DNA from: an uncultured Eubacteriales bacterium
GTDB lineage: Bacteria > Bacillota > Clostridia > Oscillospirales > Acutalibacteraceae
Reading direction: 5' to 3'
Length of the DNA: 33,688 nucleotides
NCBI GenBank assembly: GCA_900316435.1
Contig: ONCY01000009.1
Location: forward strand, 1-33,688
Shown here: positions 24,812-32,234 of the stretch, piece after piece
Numbering within the stretch: position 1 is the first letter of the stretch
Layout: each line of letters begins with the position of its first letter
The notes under the pieces: model-generated
What the model was told of the DNA's origin: nothing
Databases searched by the model: none
The model's input: only the letters and a program-made list of their open reading frames with translations
Position numbers and translations under genes: made by a program

Positions 24812-24990
24812 ATGAAAAAAACAATTATCCGAATCACAGGAATCATGAAACACAGGAATGGGAAAAAGTCAGAGTATTGGACTATACATATGAGAAAGGC
24901 TATCCTACTGTTGTGACGATGGCTGAAGATGACGGCGCCGATCAGAGTAAGACGGAATACGAGTATACCTTTGACGGTGACCTTCAATAG
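24812..24990 (+). pseudogene. Frameshifted exported-protein relic
   Basis: AAGGAG and an ATG at 24812 open a signal-like start (MKKTIIRITGI) that ends after 34 codons. The neighbouring frame carries WEKVRVLDYTYEKGYPTVVTMAEDD and EYEYTFDGDL, which looks like a strand-repeat lipoprotein or YD-repeat-like body, and stops at 24990. The two fit one gene with a frameshift near 24840-24870 and a deleted remainder. Confidence 0.45.
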
Positions 24991-25029
24991 TTTTATCATG
25001 GGAGAGACAAACAACTATTATCGCTTCCT

Positions 25030-25224
25030 TTGGTATTGATCCGATTTATTCCGAACGAGCAGGAATTGTCCGCTACGCTGACGGAGCAGCAAAACGCCAT
25101 ACTTCAGAAAATCAAAGACAACCGCACAGAGCTTATGAACCTCGGCGAGCGCGATGCGTTTCGTCGGGGTTTCTCTTTGGCTGTCAGGCTGATGGTTGAA
25201 ACGATGAGCAGCGAGGAAACCTGA
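25030..25224 (+). pseudogene. DUF6809-like fragment
   Basis: The 64-codon ORF opens with TTG and no ribosome binding site. NEQELSATLTEQQNAILQKI and DAFRRGFSLAVRLMVETM match the shape of the C-terminal two thirds of DUF6809-type small proteins, which normally start with a short YYGNI-like segment that is absent here. Probably a 5'-truncated remnant. Confidence 0.45.
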
Positions 25225-25328
25225 CGCGCCCTGTTTCGCCCTGTGTCGCGCGAAAAAATTGGTGGAAAAAAGTACCCGACATCTCCAAACAAAGCCCACG
25301 CAGCCGATTTGTAGCGGTTTGTGGGCGC

Positions 25329-25377
25329 AAAAAGGCGCAAGTTCAGAATCTAACCGGTTCTGTGCTTGCACCTTTTT
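25329..25377. terminator. Bidirectional terminator between convergent genes
   Basis: AAAAAGGCGCAAG (25329-25341) pairs with CTTGCACCTTTTT (25365-25377), with additional pairing of CAGAA and TTCTG inside. It serves the minus-strand DUF6076-like gene and any plus-strand transcript. The stretch 25225-25328 also holds a GC-rich inverted repeat around CCCACGCAGCC. Confidence 0.75.
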
Positions 25378-25419
25378 GACGTTCAAAGTCTGAGACGCTG
25401 TAATCAAAGAATACGGAAT

Positions 25420-26346
25420 TTATTTATCCTTCCTCTTTCTGTTGGGGAAACAGCCCTCGAGCCAGTCGATGTACTCCTCGGGGGTTATGTTTCCGGCGGA
25501 GCATTCATCCCGCTTGACAAGAGCTTCGTACTTCCATTTCTTGAATTCGTTTTTCTTGATTTGATTAACTTTCACGCGAGCGGAGTAACGGCGATAATAT
25601 TTTCGATAGATTGGAATCGCTTTGTTCTCCGCCATTTTCATTTTATAGTTTTCCTCGGCGGCGAGGTCGCGGCAGGAACGCAATTCACCTAAATGAATCC
25701 GGTTGCAGTATCGCGCGTCGTAGTTGCCTTTGTAGGTAAACCATTGTCCGCAGCGCTCGCAGCACTTTAAGTTGACGTTGTATTCGATCAGCTTGTTAAG
25801 CTCAAGCTCCAAGAACTCATGCAGGCTCTCGCACCGATAACGGAGAACCGGATTGTGATTATAGTTATGAAAATATATTAGTGTGGCTGCATCTATGTCG
25901 TGCTCCTGTGCAAAATCAGCAAACGCTGAAAAATCATAATCCAACGGAGATTTTTTGTCTCCCATTATCAACCGCTGTTCTTCGTTGAATTCAACGAAGG
26001 GCGGCATTTTATTTATCTTCCGATAAAGATAATACCGCGCGGAAGGAGTCATATCACTCAACACCTCAGAATAATACTTCGATTCAAAACAGAACTCCAG
26101 AATATCACGGTATTCCTTTTGCAGCATTATCAGATATTTATAATAGTCAAGCATAGCCGCCGCCAAATCCGCATACTGCATAATAGCCGGCGGAAACAAT
26201 GCGGATGCAGTCGATCCAAACGCCAAGTGATTAATCAACCATTTATAGTTGCGGTAGATTCGATAACGGTTAATCATCTCCAGCACTTCATTGTCAGCAT
26301 TTGGTAAATCAATATCTTCATACATTCGAAGCAGCGATGTTGTCAA
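25420..26346 (-). CDS. DUF6076-like zinc-finger protein
   Basis: 308 residues. The N-terminal two thirds are helical without recognised motifs; the C-terminal third has a zinc-finger-like set C-C-E-R-C-G-Q-W-F ... Y-C-N ... C-R-D, followed by a long basic helix (YRKYYRRYSARVKVNQIKKNEFKKWKYEAL) and a short acidic end with ITPEEYIDWLEG. This layout fits the DUF6076 family of Clostridia, whose function is not established; the finger is reminiscent of integrase- or recombinase-associated proteins. The start is uncertain: TTG at 26346 follows an in-frame stop closely and has no ribosome binding site; ATG at 26325 is the alternative. The N-terminus may be truncated. Confidence 0.7.
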   Translation of the reverse strand: MTTSLLRMYEDIDLPNADNEVLEMINRYRIYRNYKWLINHLAFGSTASALFPPAIMQYADLAAAMLDYYKYLIMLQKEYRDILEFCFESKYYSEVLSDMTPSARYYLYRKINKMPPFVEFNEEQRLIMGDKKSPLDYDFSAFADFAQEHDIDAATLIYFHNYNHNPVLRYRCESLHEFLELELNKLIEYNVNLKCCERCGQWFTYKGNYDARYCNRIHLGELRSCRDLAAEENYKMKMAENKAIPIYRKYYRRYSARVKVNQIKKNEFKKWKYEALVKRDECSAGNITPEEYIDWLEGCFPNRKRKDK

Positions 26347-26348
26347 TG

Positions 26349-26440
26349 CTCAAAAAAAGTGTATCAGATGCGGAAAGGAAAACGATTCAAACGCCAAATT
26401 CTGCGAAGCCTGCGGATACTCAAAATTTATTAACAATTAG
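26349..26440 (+). pseudogene. Zinc-ribbon remnant
   Basis: Reading in the frame that ends with TAG at 26440 gives KCIRCGKENDSNAKFCEACGY, a classical zinc-ribbon start (C-x-x-C-G ... F-C-x-x-C-G), followed by six residues and a stop. No start codon with a ribosome binding site is present. It overlaps no credible gene and looks like the N-terminal piece of a zinc-ribbon membrane protein. Confidence 0.45.
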
Positions 26441-26451
26441 CTCTGCCATGA

Positions 26452-26498
26452 AAAATTCCCTCTTTACAGGCATATACTTGTAAAGGGGGATTTTTTTG
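26452..26498 (+). promoter_or_regulatory. Terminator-like hairpin that holds the ribosome binding site and start of the next gene
   Basis: TCCCTCTTTACA pairs with TGTAAAGGGGGA, and the T-run that follows (26491-26497) runs into the TTG start codon of the membrane protein gene at 26496. The descending arm contains AAAGGGGG, the only ribosome binding site for that gene. Folding would both end transcription and hide the site. Confidence 0.6.
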
Positions 26499-27251
26499 AA
26501 ACTAACCGGTTATACAAAAAGCCGCCGCGTTACCGCAGCGGTTTATATTATTGTCCGCATTATCACCGTGGCAGTGCTGATTTACAGCCTTGCACGCGGT
26601 CAGTGGGAAAACGCCGTCACCTGCGCCCTCACTTTAGGGCTGCTGATGATACCGTCATTTTTGGAGCGCAAAATGCAGATAACCCTGCCGAGCGTTATGG
26701 AGGTCATGATGATCTGCTTTGTGTTCGCGGCGAATATAATGGGCGAGATCTCCGCGTTTTATGAGAAGATACCGCAGCTCGACACAGCACTCCACGCAAT
26801 AAACGGCTTTATCTGCGCAGGCGTGGGCTTTGGGCTTATCAACATTTTGAATCAGACGCACAGAGTAAGGCTTTCGCCGCTGTTTGTGGTGCTGTTCTCG
26901 TTCTGCTTTTCAATGACTGCCGGCACGGTATGGGAGCTGTTTGAGTTCGGAATGGACGCGCTTTTCGGCAAGGACATGCAGAAGGACACGCTTGTAAGCT
27001 CGATAAGCACCCATCTTTTATCGGACGGCGGCAGCGTTATTACAATAAGCGATATCCGCGACACCGCCGTAAACGGTCAGAGCCTTGGTGTGAAAGGGTA
27101 CCTCGACATAGGGCTGTACGACACCATGAAGGACTTGGCGGTGAATTTTGCAGGAGCCGCGGCGTTTAATACCGCGGGGTACTTTTACTTAAAGGGCAGA
27201 AAAAAGCACACGGCGTTTATCAAAAATTTTATACCATCCAAATCCGACTAA
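26496..27251 (+). CDS. Integral membrane protein, DUF2238/YjdF-like
   Basis: 251 residues with six to seven membrane segments. The motifs DTALHAINGF and GTVWELFEFGMD resemble the D-x-x-x-H-x-x-x-G and W-E-x-x-E-x-x-x-D signatures of YjdF/DUF2238 membrane proteins; the function of that family is not established. A cytoplasmic or external loop of about 40 residues separates the last segments. The start is a TTG placed seven bases after AAAGGGGG, inside a terminator-like hairpin. The stop codon is followed after a few bases by a perfect 12-bp inverted repeat. Confidence 0.65.
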   Translation: MKLTGYTKSRRVTAAVYIIVRIITVAVLIYSLARGQWENAVTCALTLGLLMIPSFLERKMQITLPSVMEVMMICFVFAANIMGEISAFYEKIPQLDTALHAINGFICAGVGFGLINILNQTHRVRLSPLFVVLFSFCFSMTAGTVWELFEFGMDALFGKDMQKDTLVSSISTHLLSDGGSVITISDIRDTAVNGQSLGVKGYLDIGLYDTMKDLAVNFAGAAAFNTAGYFYLKGRKKHTAFIKNFIPSKSD

Positions 27252-27255
27252 TTAA

Positions 27256-27341
27256 TTCGGTCGGGCACAAGACGTATTTTTCAATACAATCTCTCTGCCC
27301 GACCGAAATTCCGCATTCCGAATTCCTAATTCCGAATTCAT
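27256..27341. repeat. 12-bp inverted repeat followed by short ATTCCGAATTC repeats
   Basis: TTCGGTCGGGCA (27256-27267) and TGCCCGACCGAA (27296-27307) are perfect complements around a 28-base loop that itself contains GTATT/AATAC. Then come two direct copies of ATTCCGAATTC (27315-27338), themselves partly palindromic. This could be the terminator of the membrane protein gene and a start of the repeat-rich zone. Confidence 0.65.
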
Positions 27342-27346
27342 TTGTT

Positions 27347-27662
27347 GCGCCGTTATACCAATTTTTCCTAAAATCCGATTTATGCAAAGGCGCGCAAGCG
27401 TGACGCTTGACCCGGTACGCGAATCAGACGTTTGCATTAACAGAACTTCCTAACCCGCGAGAAATGACGCGCCGTTATACCGATTTTTCCTAAAATCCGA
27501 TTTATCCAAAGGTGCGCAAGCGTGACGCTTGACCCGGTACGCAAATCAGGCAATCGAAATTTATCAATACTTCTGTTCCCGCGAAATTTGACCCGCCGTT
27601 GCGGAGATGTATTGTTATATCACGTTATCCAAAGGCGGCTTTGGATGCAACGTCACGTTGCT
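27347..27662. repeat. Tandem array of three structured repeat units, period about 122-124 bp
   Basis: Units begin at 27347, 27469 and 27593. Each has a 5-base arm at the start, its complement about 42 bases later, then a palindrome with 7-base arms: CAAGCGTGACGCTTG at 27395-27409 and in unit two, GCAACGTCACGTTGC at 27647-27661. Units one and two are about 90% alike over 81 bp including CCGGTACGC and the AATCAG end; unit three has a different middle and the other palindrome. Paired arms change together (GCGCC/GGCGC, GCGCC/GGTGC, CCGCC/GGCGG). The last palindrome touches the lepA stop codon, so in lepA mRNA it forms a hairpin right after the coding region. I found no ORF in the array. Confidence 0.85.
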
Positions 27663-29472
27663 AATCTGTGTCGAGTTTCAGAACTGCCATGAACGCCTCC
27701 TGCGGAACCTCTACGGTGCCGAGCTGGCGCATGCGCTTTTTGCCTTCCTTTTGCTTTTCAAGCAGCTTTTTCTTTCTGGTTATGTCGCCGCCGTAGCACT
27801 TTGCGAGAACGTCCTTGCGCATTGCCTTTACGGTTTCGCGCGCGATTATTTTACCGCCAATGCACGCCTGAATCGGAACCTCAAAAAGCTGGCGCGGAAT
27901 TTTCTCCTTAAGCTTTTCAGCCATTTTGCGCGCGCGCGGATATGCCTTGTCCTTGTGAATAATAAACGAAAGGGCGTCGACGACGTCGCCGTTGAGCATG
28001 ATGTCAAGCTTTACAAGCTCGCTGGGCACATAGCCCTTTAGCTCGTAGTCAAAGGACGCGTAGCCCCTTGTGCGGCTTTTGAGCGTATCAAAAAAGTCGT
28101 AGATAATCTCGGCAAGCGGAAGAACATAATGCAAATCAACCCTATCGGCGTCAATGTACTGCATATCTACAAATGTTCCGCGCCTGTCCTGACAAAGCTC
28201 CATAATATTGCCGACGTACTCCTTCGGAGTGTAGATATGCGCGTCGGTTACGGGCTCCTCCGCCGACTGGATAAGCGACGGGTCGGGATAGTTTGTCGGG
28301 TTATCGATATTTTCGGTTGTACCGTCGGTGCGGTGGATTTTATAAATAACGCTGGGCGCGGTTGTAATCAGGTCGAGCATGTACTCGCGCTCAAGGCGCT
28401 CCTGAATAATCTCCATATGAAGCAGACCGAGGAAGCCGCATCGGAAGCCAAAGCCCAGAGCGACCGAGGTTTCGGGCTCAAAGGAGAGAGCTGCGTCGTT
28501 GAGCTGCAGCTTTTCAAGCGCGTCCTTAAGGTCGCCGTACTTGGCGCCGTCAAGCGGATAAATGCCGCAGAAAACCATCGGCTGAGCCTCGCGGTAACCG
28601 GGGAGCGGCTCGGCGGCAGGGTTGTTTGCAAGCGTAACGGTGTCACCCACCTTTGCGTCGGCAAGCGTTTTGATTGAGCCTGCTATGTAGCCTACCTCGC
28701 CCGCGTAAAGGCCGTCGGTTTTCTCCATTTGAGTAGCGTGCATAAGACCGCATTCAACAACATTGAACACGCTGCCCGTAGCCATCAGCTTAAACTCGTC
28801 GCCGGGGTGTATCTGCCCCTCCTTAAGGCGCACATAGATTATAACGCCCTTGTAGCTGTCGTAGTAGCTGTCAAAGATAAGCGCGCGAAGCGGAACGTTT
28901 ACGTCGCCCTCGGGTGCGGGAATATCGCTTACTATTTTCTCCAAAACCGCATGAATGTTAATGCCTGCCTTTGCCGAAATTTTCGGTGCGTCCTCGGCTG
29001 GAATGCCTATAACGTCCTCTATCTCTTTTATAACCCTGTCGGGGTCGGCGCTCGGCAGGTCTATTTTATTTACTACAGGCACGATCTCAAGACCGCTGTC
29101 AACGGCAAGGTAGGTGTTTGCCAAGGTCTGAGCCTCAATGCCCTGCGACGCGTCGACAACAAGAATAGCGCCCTCGCAAGCCGCAAGAGAACGCGAAACC
29201 TCGTAGTTGAAGTCGACATGCCCCGGAGTGTCGATTAAATTAAAAAGATACTGCTCACCGTCGTCGGCATTGTAGACGACGCTTACGGCGCGCGCCTTGA
29301 TTGTAATGCCGCGCTCGCGCTCAAGCTCCATGTCGTCGAGAAGCTGAGCCTCCATGTCTCGCGCCGAAACAGAGTTTGTCTGCTCCAGAATACGGTCGGC
29401 AAGAGTGCTTTTGCCGTGATCGATATGCGCGATAATGCTGAAATTTCTGATTTTATCCTGAGGAAAAGGCAT
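27661..29472 (-). CDS. lepA: Elongation factor 4 (LepA), ribosome back-translocating GTPase
   Basis: The translation factor binds ribosomes and hydrolyses GTP. All G motifs are present: [10 protein letters not shown] (G1), RGITIKA (G2), DTPGHVDF (G3), NKID (G4) and SAKAG (G5). The LepA-specific C-terminal domain ends with [20 protein letters not shown] and [13 protein letters not shown]. Length (about 603 residues) is normal. The ATG at 29472 is preferred: AGGAGG lies six bases before it, whereas it touches the ATG at 29478 directly. The gene seems to be monocistronic; upstream lies a MITE-like element, downstream the structured repeat array. Third codon positions are rich in G and C, as in the activase and nifJ genes, marking it as core genome. 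Confidence 0.97.
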   Translation of the reverse strand: MPFPQDKIRNFSIIAHIDHGKSTLADRILEQTNSVSARDMEAQLLDDMELERERGITIKARAVSVVYNADDGEQYLFNLIDTPGHVDFNYEVSRSLAACEGAILVVDASQGIEAQTLANTYLAVDSGLEIVPVVNKIDLPSADPDRVIKEIEDVIGIPAEDAPKISAKAGINIHAVLEKIVSDIPAPEGDVNVPLRALIFDSYYDSYKGVIIYVRLKEGQIHPGDEFKLMATGSVFNVVECGLMHATQMEKTDGLYAGEVGYIAGSIKTLADAKVGDTVTLANNPAAEPLPGYREAQPMVFCGIYPLDGAKYGDLKDALEKLQLNDAALSFEPETSVALGFGFRCGFLGLLHMEIIQERLEREYMLDLITTAPSVIYKIHRTDGTTENIDNPTNYPDPSLIQSAEEPVTDAHIYTPKEYVGNIMELCQDRRGTFVDMQYIDADRVDLHYVLPLAEIIYDFFDTLKSRTRGYASFDYELKGYVPSELVKLDIMLNGDVVDALSFIIHKDKAYPRARKMAEKLKEKIPRQLFEVPIQACIGGKIIARETVKAMRKDVLAKCYGGDITRKKKLLEKQKEGKKRMRQLGTVEVPQEAFMAVLKLDTD

Positions 29473-29540
29473 TTTCATCCTCCTGTTCGTTGTTTGAATA
29501 AAACGATTATAACATATCGCGCCGGTTTTAACAAGGACTT

Positions 29541-29666
29541 TTAAGGCAATACCGCATAATTCAGGTGTGCGGATTGCGCAGTCAGGTTTTTCGTCAGGTT
29601 GGACAAATAATCAGTGCGCATACTGACGTATGGGTGCTGATTGCGAATTGTGCGGTGTTGCCTTAA
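29541..29666. mobile_element. MITE-like element, copy 2
   Basis: A 126-bp element with terminal inverted repeats (29541-29563 and 29644-29666) matching those of the copy at 24628-24796 but placed in the opposite orientation. Ends extend as TTTTAAGG...CCTTAAAA. It separates lepA from the sigma factor gene. Its right end supplies the stop codon of the sigma gene (TTA at 29663-29665 on the plus strand). Confidence 0.87.
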
Positions 29667-31579
29667 AATGTTCCGTTGTCGATATAAGCCACTCCATTGT
29701 TCTCAACAACTATAAAATATTTGCCTATCGGATTATCAAGCGCCTTTTCTGCTTTGTTTCTGTCGCCGTAACCGACAAAAATATTTTCAATCAGCGCAGT
29801 TGCGGCATCTTCGGGAATATTGTACAGCGAGGACTGTGGGGTATAGATGTAAGCAGTTTTTCCGTTGATGCTCTCGTTTTCGCTTGAAATAACGCTTTTA
29901 TAACAAATGTCGCTCACCTTTTCGGGAGTTGAAAAGCTGCCTGTCTCCGATTCGGGAGGTCTGTTGCCGCTGTTGTGAATGTATGTAAAGCTTCCGTCGG
30001 AGTTTACCTGAAAGCTTGCCGCGCTGTAACCGCCTGCCTTAGCCACATATTTTTTGCTGGACATTTCGCCGAAAATATCGGTTTCGGCCTCTGTTTGGTG
30101 TTCGTTCTCGGCCCCTTTCGCAAAGTCCTGCAGGTACGCGACGGCTTTTTCGTATGTCAGCCCTTCACCCTGCGGAAAATCCGAAAACGCGGCAACAGAG
30201 GTGCTGCGAGTAAGTACTCTGTCGATGTTGCTTACGATTTCCAATTCATCCGCGGTAGGCTCGGGATGATCTTTGCCGTCCACGGTTGACAGCGTTTCGG
30301 TTGCGGGGTTTATGTTTTTGTCAAAAACCACCTTTACTATGCTGCGCGTACAGGCCTCGTTGGCGTCCTTTTTGTAGTAATAAAGAGCGTTATCACCCTT
30401 TTTTGTGAACACGGCATAGCTCATATTTCCGCCTGCCTCGTTTTGGTAAATTCCGATGTCGTAATCTGTTTCAAAGATGTTTGATGCGCCGCCGTCGGCA
30501 TATGTTACTACCCTAAGCTGAGCGCGTCCTTGATTGACGTCGGCGTATGGGTGCTTTTTATATCTTTGCGCGTAAAGGAATATCATTTCGGGGGTTCCGT
30601 CTCCGTTTATGTCGGCAAATGAAATCGAGTTGTTCTCACGCTCGGCGCTGCCCTCCCAGTTGAACGCCTTGATTCCGTCCTGTGTAAAATGCAGATATTG
30701 CAGATACGCGGCGGACATTTTAGCGTAATCGGGTTCGGTTGGGGCTTCGGTTTCAGGCTGAGCGGCGGTGGTCTGAGCTGCGGTCGTTTCGGGCAAGGCT
30801 GTTGTTTCGGGAAGATTTGTTGTTTCAACTACAGCGGAGGCTGAGGACTGCTCCATATTTTGCTGTTTGCCGATAAGCGTCGCCGCTATAATGCCTGCCG
30901 CGACCAAACCGACAGCTATTACTCCCGCCAACACACCGATGAGCACTTTTGTTCCTGCTGCCATTGAGGTTGCAACGGAAGCTGCTGCCGCCGGAGAAGC
31001 CGCAGCGCATATGCCGCTGTAAAGCTGAGCCGCTATGTCGGTTTTAATAGCCTTGCGCGCCAAAAACAGCCGCGATTTAACCGTGTTTTCGTTGCAATCC
31101 ATGATTTCCGCGATTTCAGGTATTTTAAGATTATCATAGTAAAAAAGGACAATTGTCTGGCGCTGTACATCGCTGAGCGTAAAAATAATCCTGCGCAGGC
31201 GTTCGCTTAAATCCTCCTGCTCGGCGTAAGCCTCGGGCAGCATAAGGTCGGATTCAAGCTCAAACGCTCCGGCATTGCTGTCGTCGCTGTCGATCGAATA
31301 CTCGAGTTTGCGCTTTCTCAGCAGTGTTGTGCACTCGTTAACAGCGATTTTCTGTATCCAGGTGTTGAACGCCGCAGGGTTTGACAGGCGCGAAATGCTC
31401 TGCCACGCTTTAATAAAGGTGACTTGAAGAACATCCTCGGCGTCAGATGTGTTTTTTAGTGTATGAAACGCCAGAGCGTATATTTTTGGATAATAAAGCT
31501 GATATAAATTTGAAAAACTTTTTTCATCGCCCTTTATTGCTTTTGCTGCGAGCTCAATTTGCTGTTCATTCATTGCCAT
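29663..31579 (-). CDS. ECF sigma factor with a transmembrane helix and large extracytoplasmic domain
   Basis: 638 residues. Region 2 (about 24-90; YYPKIYALAFHTL, SDAEDVLQVTFIKAWQ) and region 4 (about 125-180; LSDVQRQTIVLFYYDNLKIPEIAEI and NENTVKSRLFLARK) form a complete ECF sigma factor. They are followed by an Ala-rich linker, one transmembrane helix (about 211-237), a Thr/Glu/Pro-rich spacer (245-285) and about 350 extracytoplasmic residues, including DINGDGTPEM near 323, a calcium-loop-like motif. The protein combines sigma factor and sensor in one chain, so release would need proteolysis or the sigma part acts at the membrane. AAGGAG precedes the ATG at 31579. The start overlaps the preceding region-4-only ORF by 14 bases. 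The last codon abuts a MITE whose end provides the stop, so the native C-terminus may have been longer. Confidence 0.88.
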   Translation of the reverse strand: MAMNEQQIELAAKAIKGDEKSFSNLYQLYYPKIYALAFHTLKNTSDAEDVLQVTFIKAWQSISRLSNPAAFNTWIQKIAVNECTTLLRKRKLEYSIDSDDSNAGAFELESDLMLPEAYAEQEDLSERLRRIIFTLSDVQRQTIVLFYYDNLKIPEIAEIMDCNENTVKSRLFLARKAIKTDIAAQLYSGICAAASPAAAASVATSMAAGTKVLIGVLAGVIAVGLVAAGIIAATLIGKQQNMEQSSASAVVETTNLPETTALPETTAAQTTAAQPETEAPTEPDYAKMSAAYLQYLHFTQDGIKAFNWEGSAERENNSISFADINGDGTPEMIFLYAQRYKKHPYADVNQGRAQLRVVTYADGGASNIFETDYDIGIYQNEAGGNMSYAVFTKKGDNALYYYKKDANEACTRSIVKVVFDKNINPATETLSTVDGKDHPEPTADELEIVSNIDRVLTRSTSVAAFSDFPQGEGLTYEKAVAYLQDFAKGAENEHQTEAETDIFGEMSSKKYVAKAGGYSAASFQVNSDGSFTYIHNSGNRPPESETGSFSTPEKVSDICYKSVISSENESINGKTAYIYTPQSSLYNIPEDAATALIENIFVGYGDRNKAEKALDNPIGKYFIVVENNGVAYIDNGTF

Positions 31580-32030
31580 GATGATTCTCCTTATCTATAC
31601 TGTCAGTGGTTTGTTTTTGAATTGTTTTATAAAGCTGTTCGGCGCGTTTGGGTGTTGGAGCTTGTTTTTTCAGCTGTCTGTTAAAGATTGTTTTGAGCGA
31701 AAGCTCGTCGGCTATATTAGGGCTTTCGCCCGATTTACGTTCAAGCTCGTTTATCTCCGTCTTTATCGACCCGCGCGAAAGAGCCAGCCGTGCCCTTACT
31801 GCGCTTTCTCCGCATTCCATTATTTCGGTGATCTCCGTAATGTTCAGATTTCCGAAATAATAAAGAGTCAATGTCTGCCTTTGGTTTTCGCTCAGCCCGA
31901 GAATTATCTCTTTCAGGCGCTCATTAAGGTCTGCGCTGCTGTCGTATTTTTCGGGAAGAGCGATGTCGTTTTCGGCATCGGCGGCAAACTCCCCTTCGCC
32001 GTATGGTTTGTCGGGTAACTTTTCCGTAAT
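31566..32030 (-). CDS. Sigma region-4-only protein (start codon unresolved)
   Basis: The frame is open from 32114 to the TGA at 31566. It contains acidic and linker residues and then a clear sigma region 4 (ERLKEIILGLSENQRQTLTL, ITEIMECGESAVRARLALSR), with a C-terminal basic tail (NRQLKKQAPTPKRAEQLYK). Region 2 is absent, although a consensus promoter lies right upstream, with a predicted start near 32116. There is no ATG, GTG or TTG before region 4; GAGGGG at about 32032-32037 is followed by ATT (32030) and ACG, so a rare start at ATT is possible, giving about 154 residues. A TTG at 31871 would cut region 4. It may be a 5'-truncated pseudogene or a sigma-4-only regulator; translation is coupled to the full sigma gene by overlap. 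Confidence 0.55.
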   Translation of the reverse strand: MTEKLPDKPYGEGEFAADAENDIALPEKYDSSADLNERLKEIILGLSENQRQTLTLYYFGNLNITEITEIMECGESAVRARLALSRGSIKTEINELERKSGESPNIADELSLKTIFNRQLKKQAPTPKRAEQLYKTIQKQTTDSIDKENHHGNE

Positions 32031-32122
32031 AACCCCTCGCTTTCTGCTTTGTTTAATATACAGACGAAGCAGAAACCGAAAAGGTTTAAAATTTTTGAAA
32101 TATTTTTCTGAGCTCTAAAGGT

Positions 32123-32151
32123 ATTCTACACCAATCAAATCGGAGTGTCAA
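32123..32151 (-). promoter_or_regulatory. Consensus sigma-A promoter of the sigma operon
   Basis: On the minus strand TTGACA (32146-32151), 17 bp, TAGAAT (32123-32128). The predicted transcript begins around 32116, where the region-4 reading frame opens. Confidence 0.83.
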
Positions 32152-32172
32152 TAAAACAAAAATCCTGCTGTT

Positions 32173-32190
32173 TTGTGATAAAATACACAA
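32173..32190. promoter_or_regulatory. Candidate Rex (NADH/NAD redox repressor) operator
   Basis: TTGTGATAAAATACACAA is an 18-bp inverted repeat with TTGTG...CACAA arms, the spacing and half-sites of Rex operators; the symmetry extends to TTTTGTG...CACAAAA. It lies between the divergent sigma and nifJ promoters, seven bases upstream of the nifJ -35 box. Rex is known to control fermentation and pyruvate genes in Clostridia, so the site fits the gene. Confidence 0.65.
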
Positions 32191-32196
32191 AAGCAC

Positions 32197-32225
32197 TTTA
32201 CAAAACACCCTTAAAGTGGTACAAT
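32197..32225 (+). promoter_or_regulatory. Promoter of nifJ
   Basis: TTTACA (32197-32202), 17 bp, TACAAT (32220-32225). Downstream the leader contains inverted repeats TGATA/TATCA (32232-32248), flanked by AATCT/AGATT, and ACGGCA/TGCCGT (32259-32284), just before the AAAGGAGG site. Confidence 0.75.
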
Positions 32226-32234
32226 CTAATGTGA

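Noticed and set aside
27347..27662. Tandem repeats as a CRISPR array
   Set aside because: Only three units with a period above 120 bp, units differ strongly in the middle, and no cas genes are nearby.
997..27662. Repeat copies near the integrase and lepA as attachment sites of an integrated element
   Set aside because: The copies are only partly similar, two more lie beside lepA, and the interval contains core genes and no element backbone.
28129..28677. Antisense ORF inside lepA
   Set aside because: Shadow frame of lepA without start signals.
32028..32114. Hidden sigma region 2 upstream of the region-4-only ORF
   Set aside because: The frame has a stop at 32115-32117 and the promoter sits just before it; the residues in between do not resemble region 2 in any frame.
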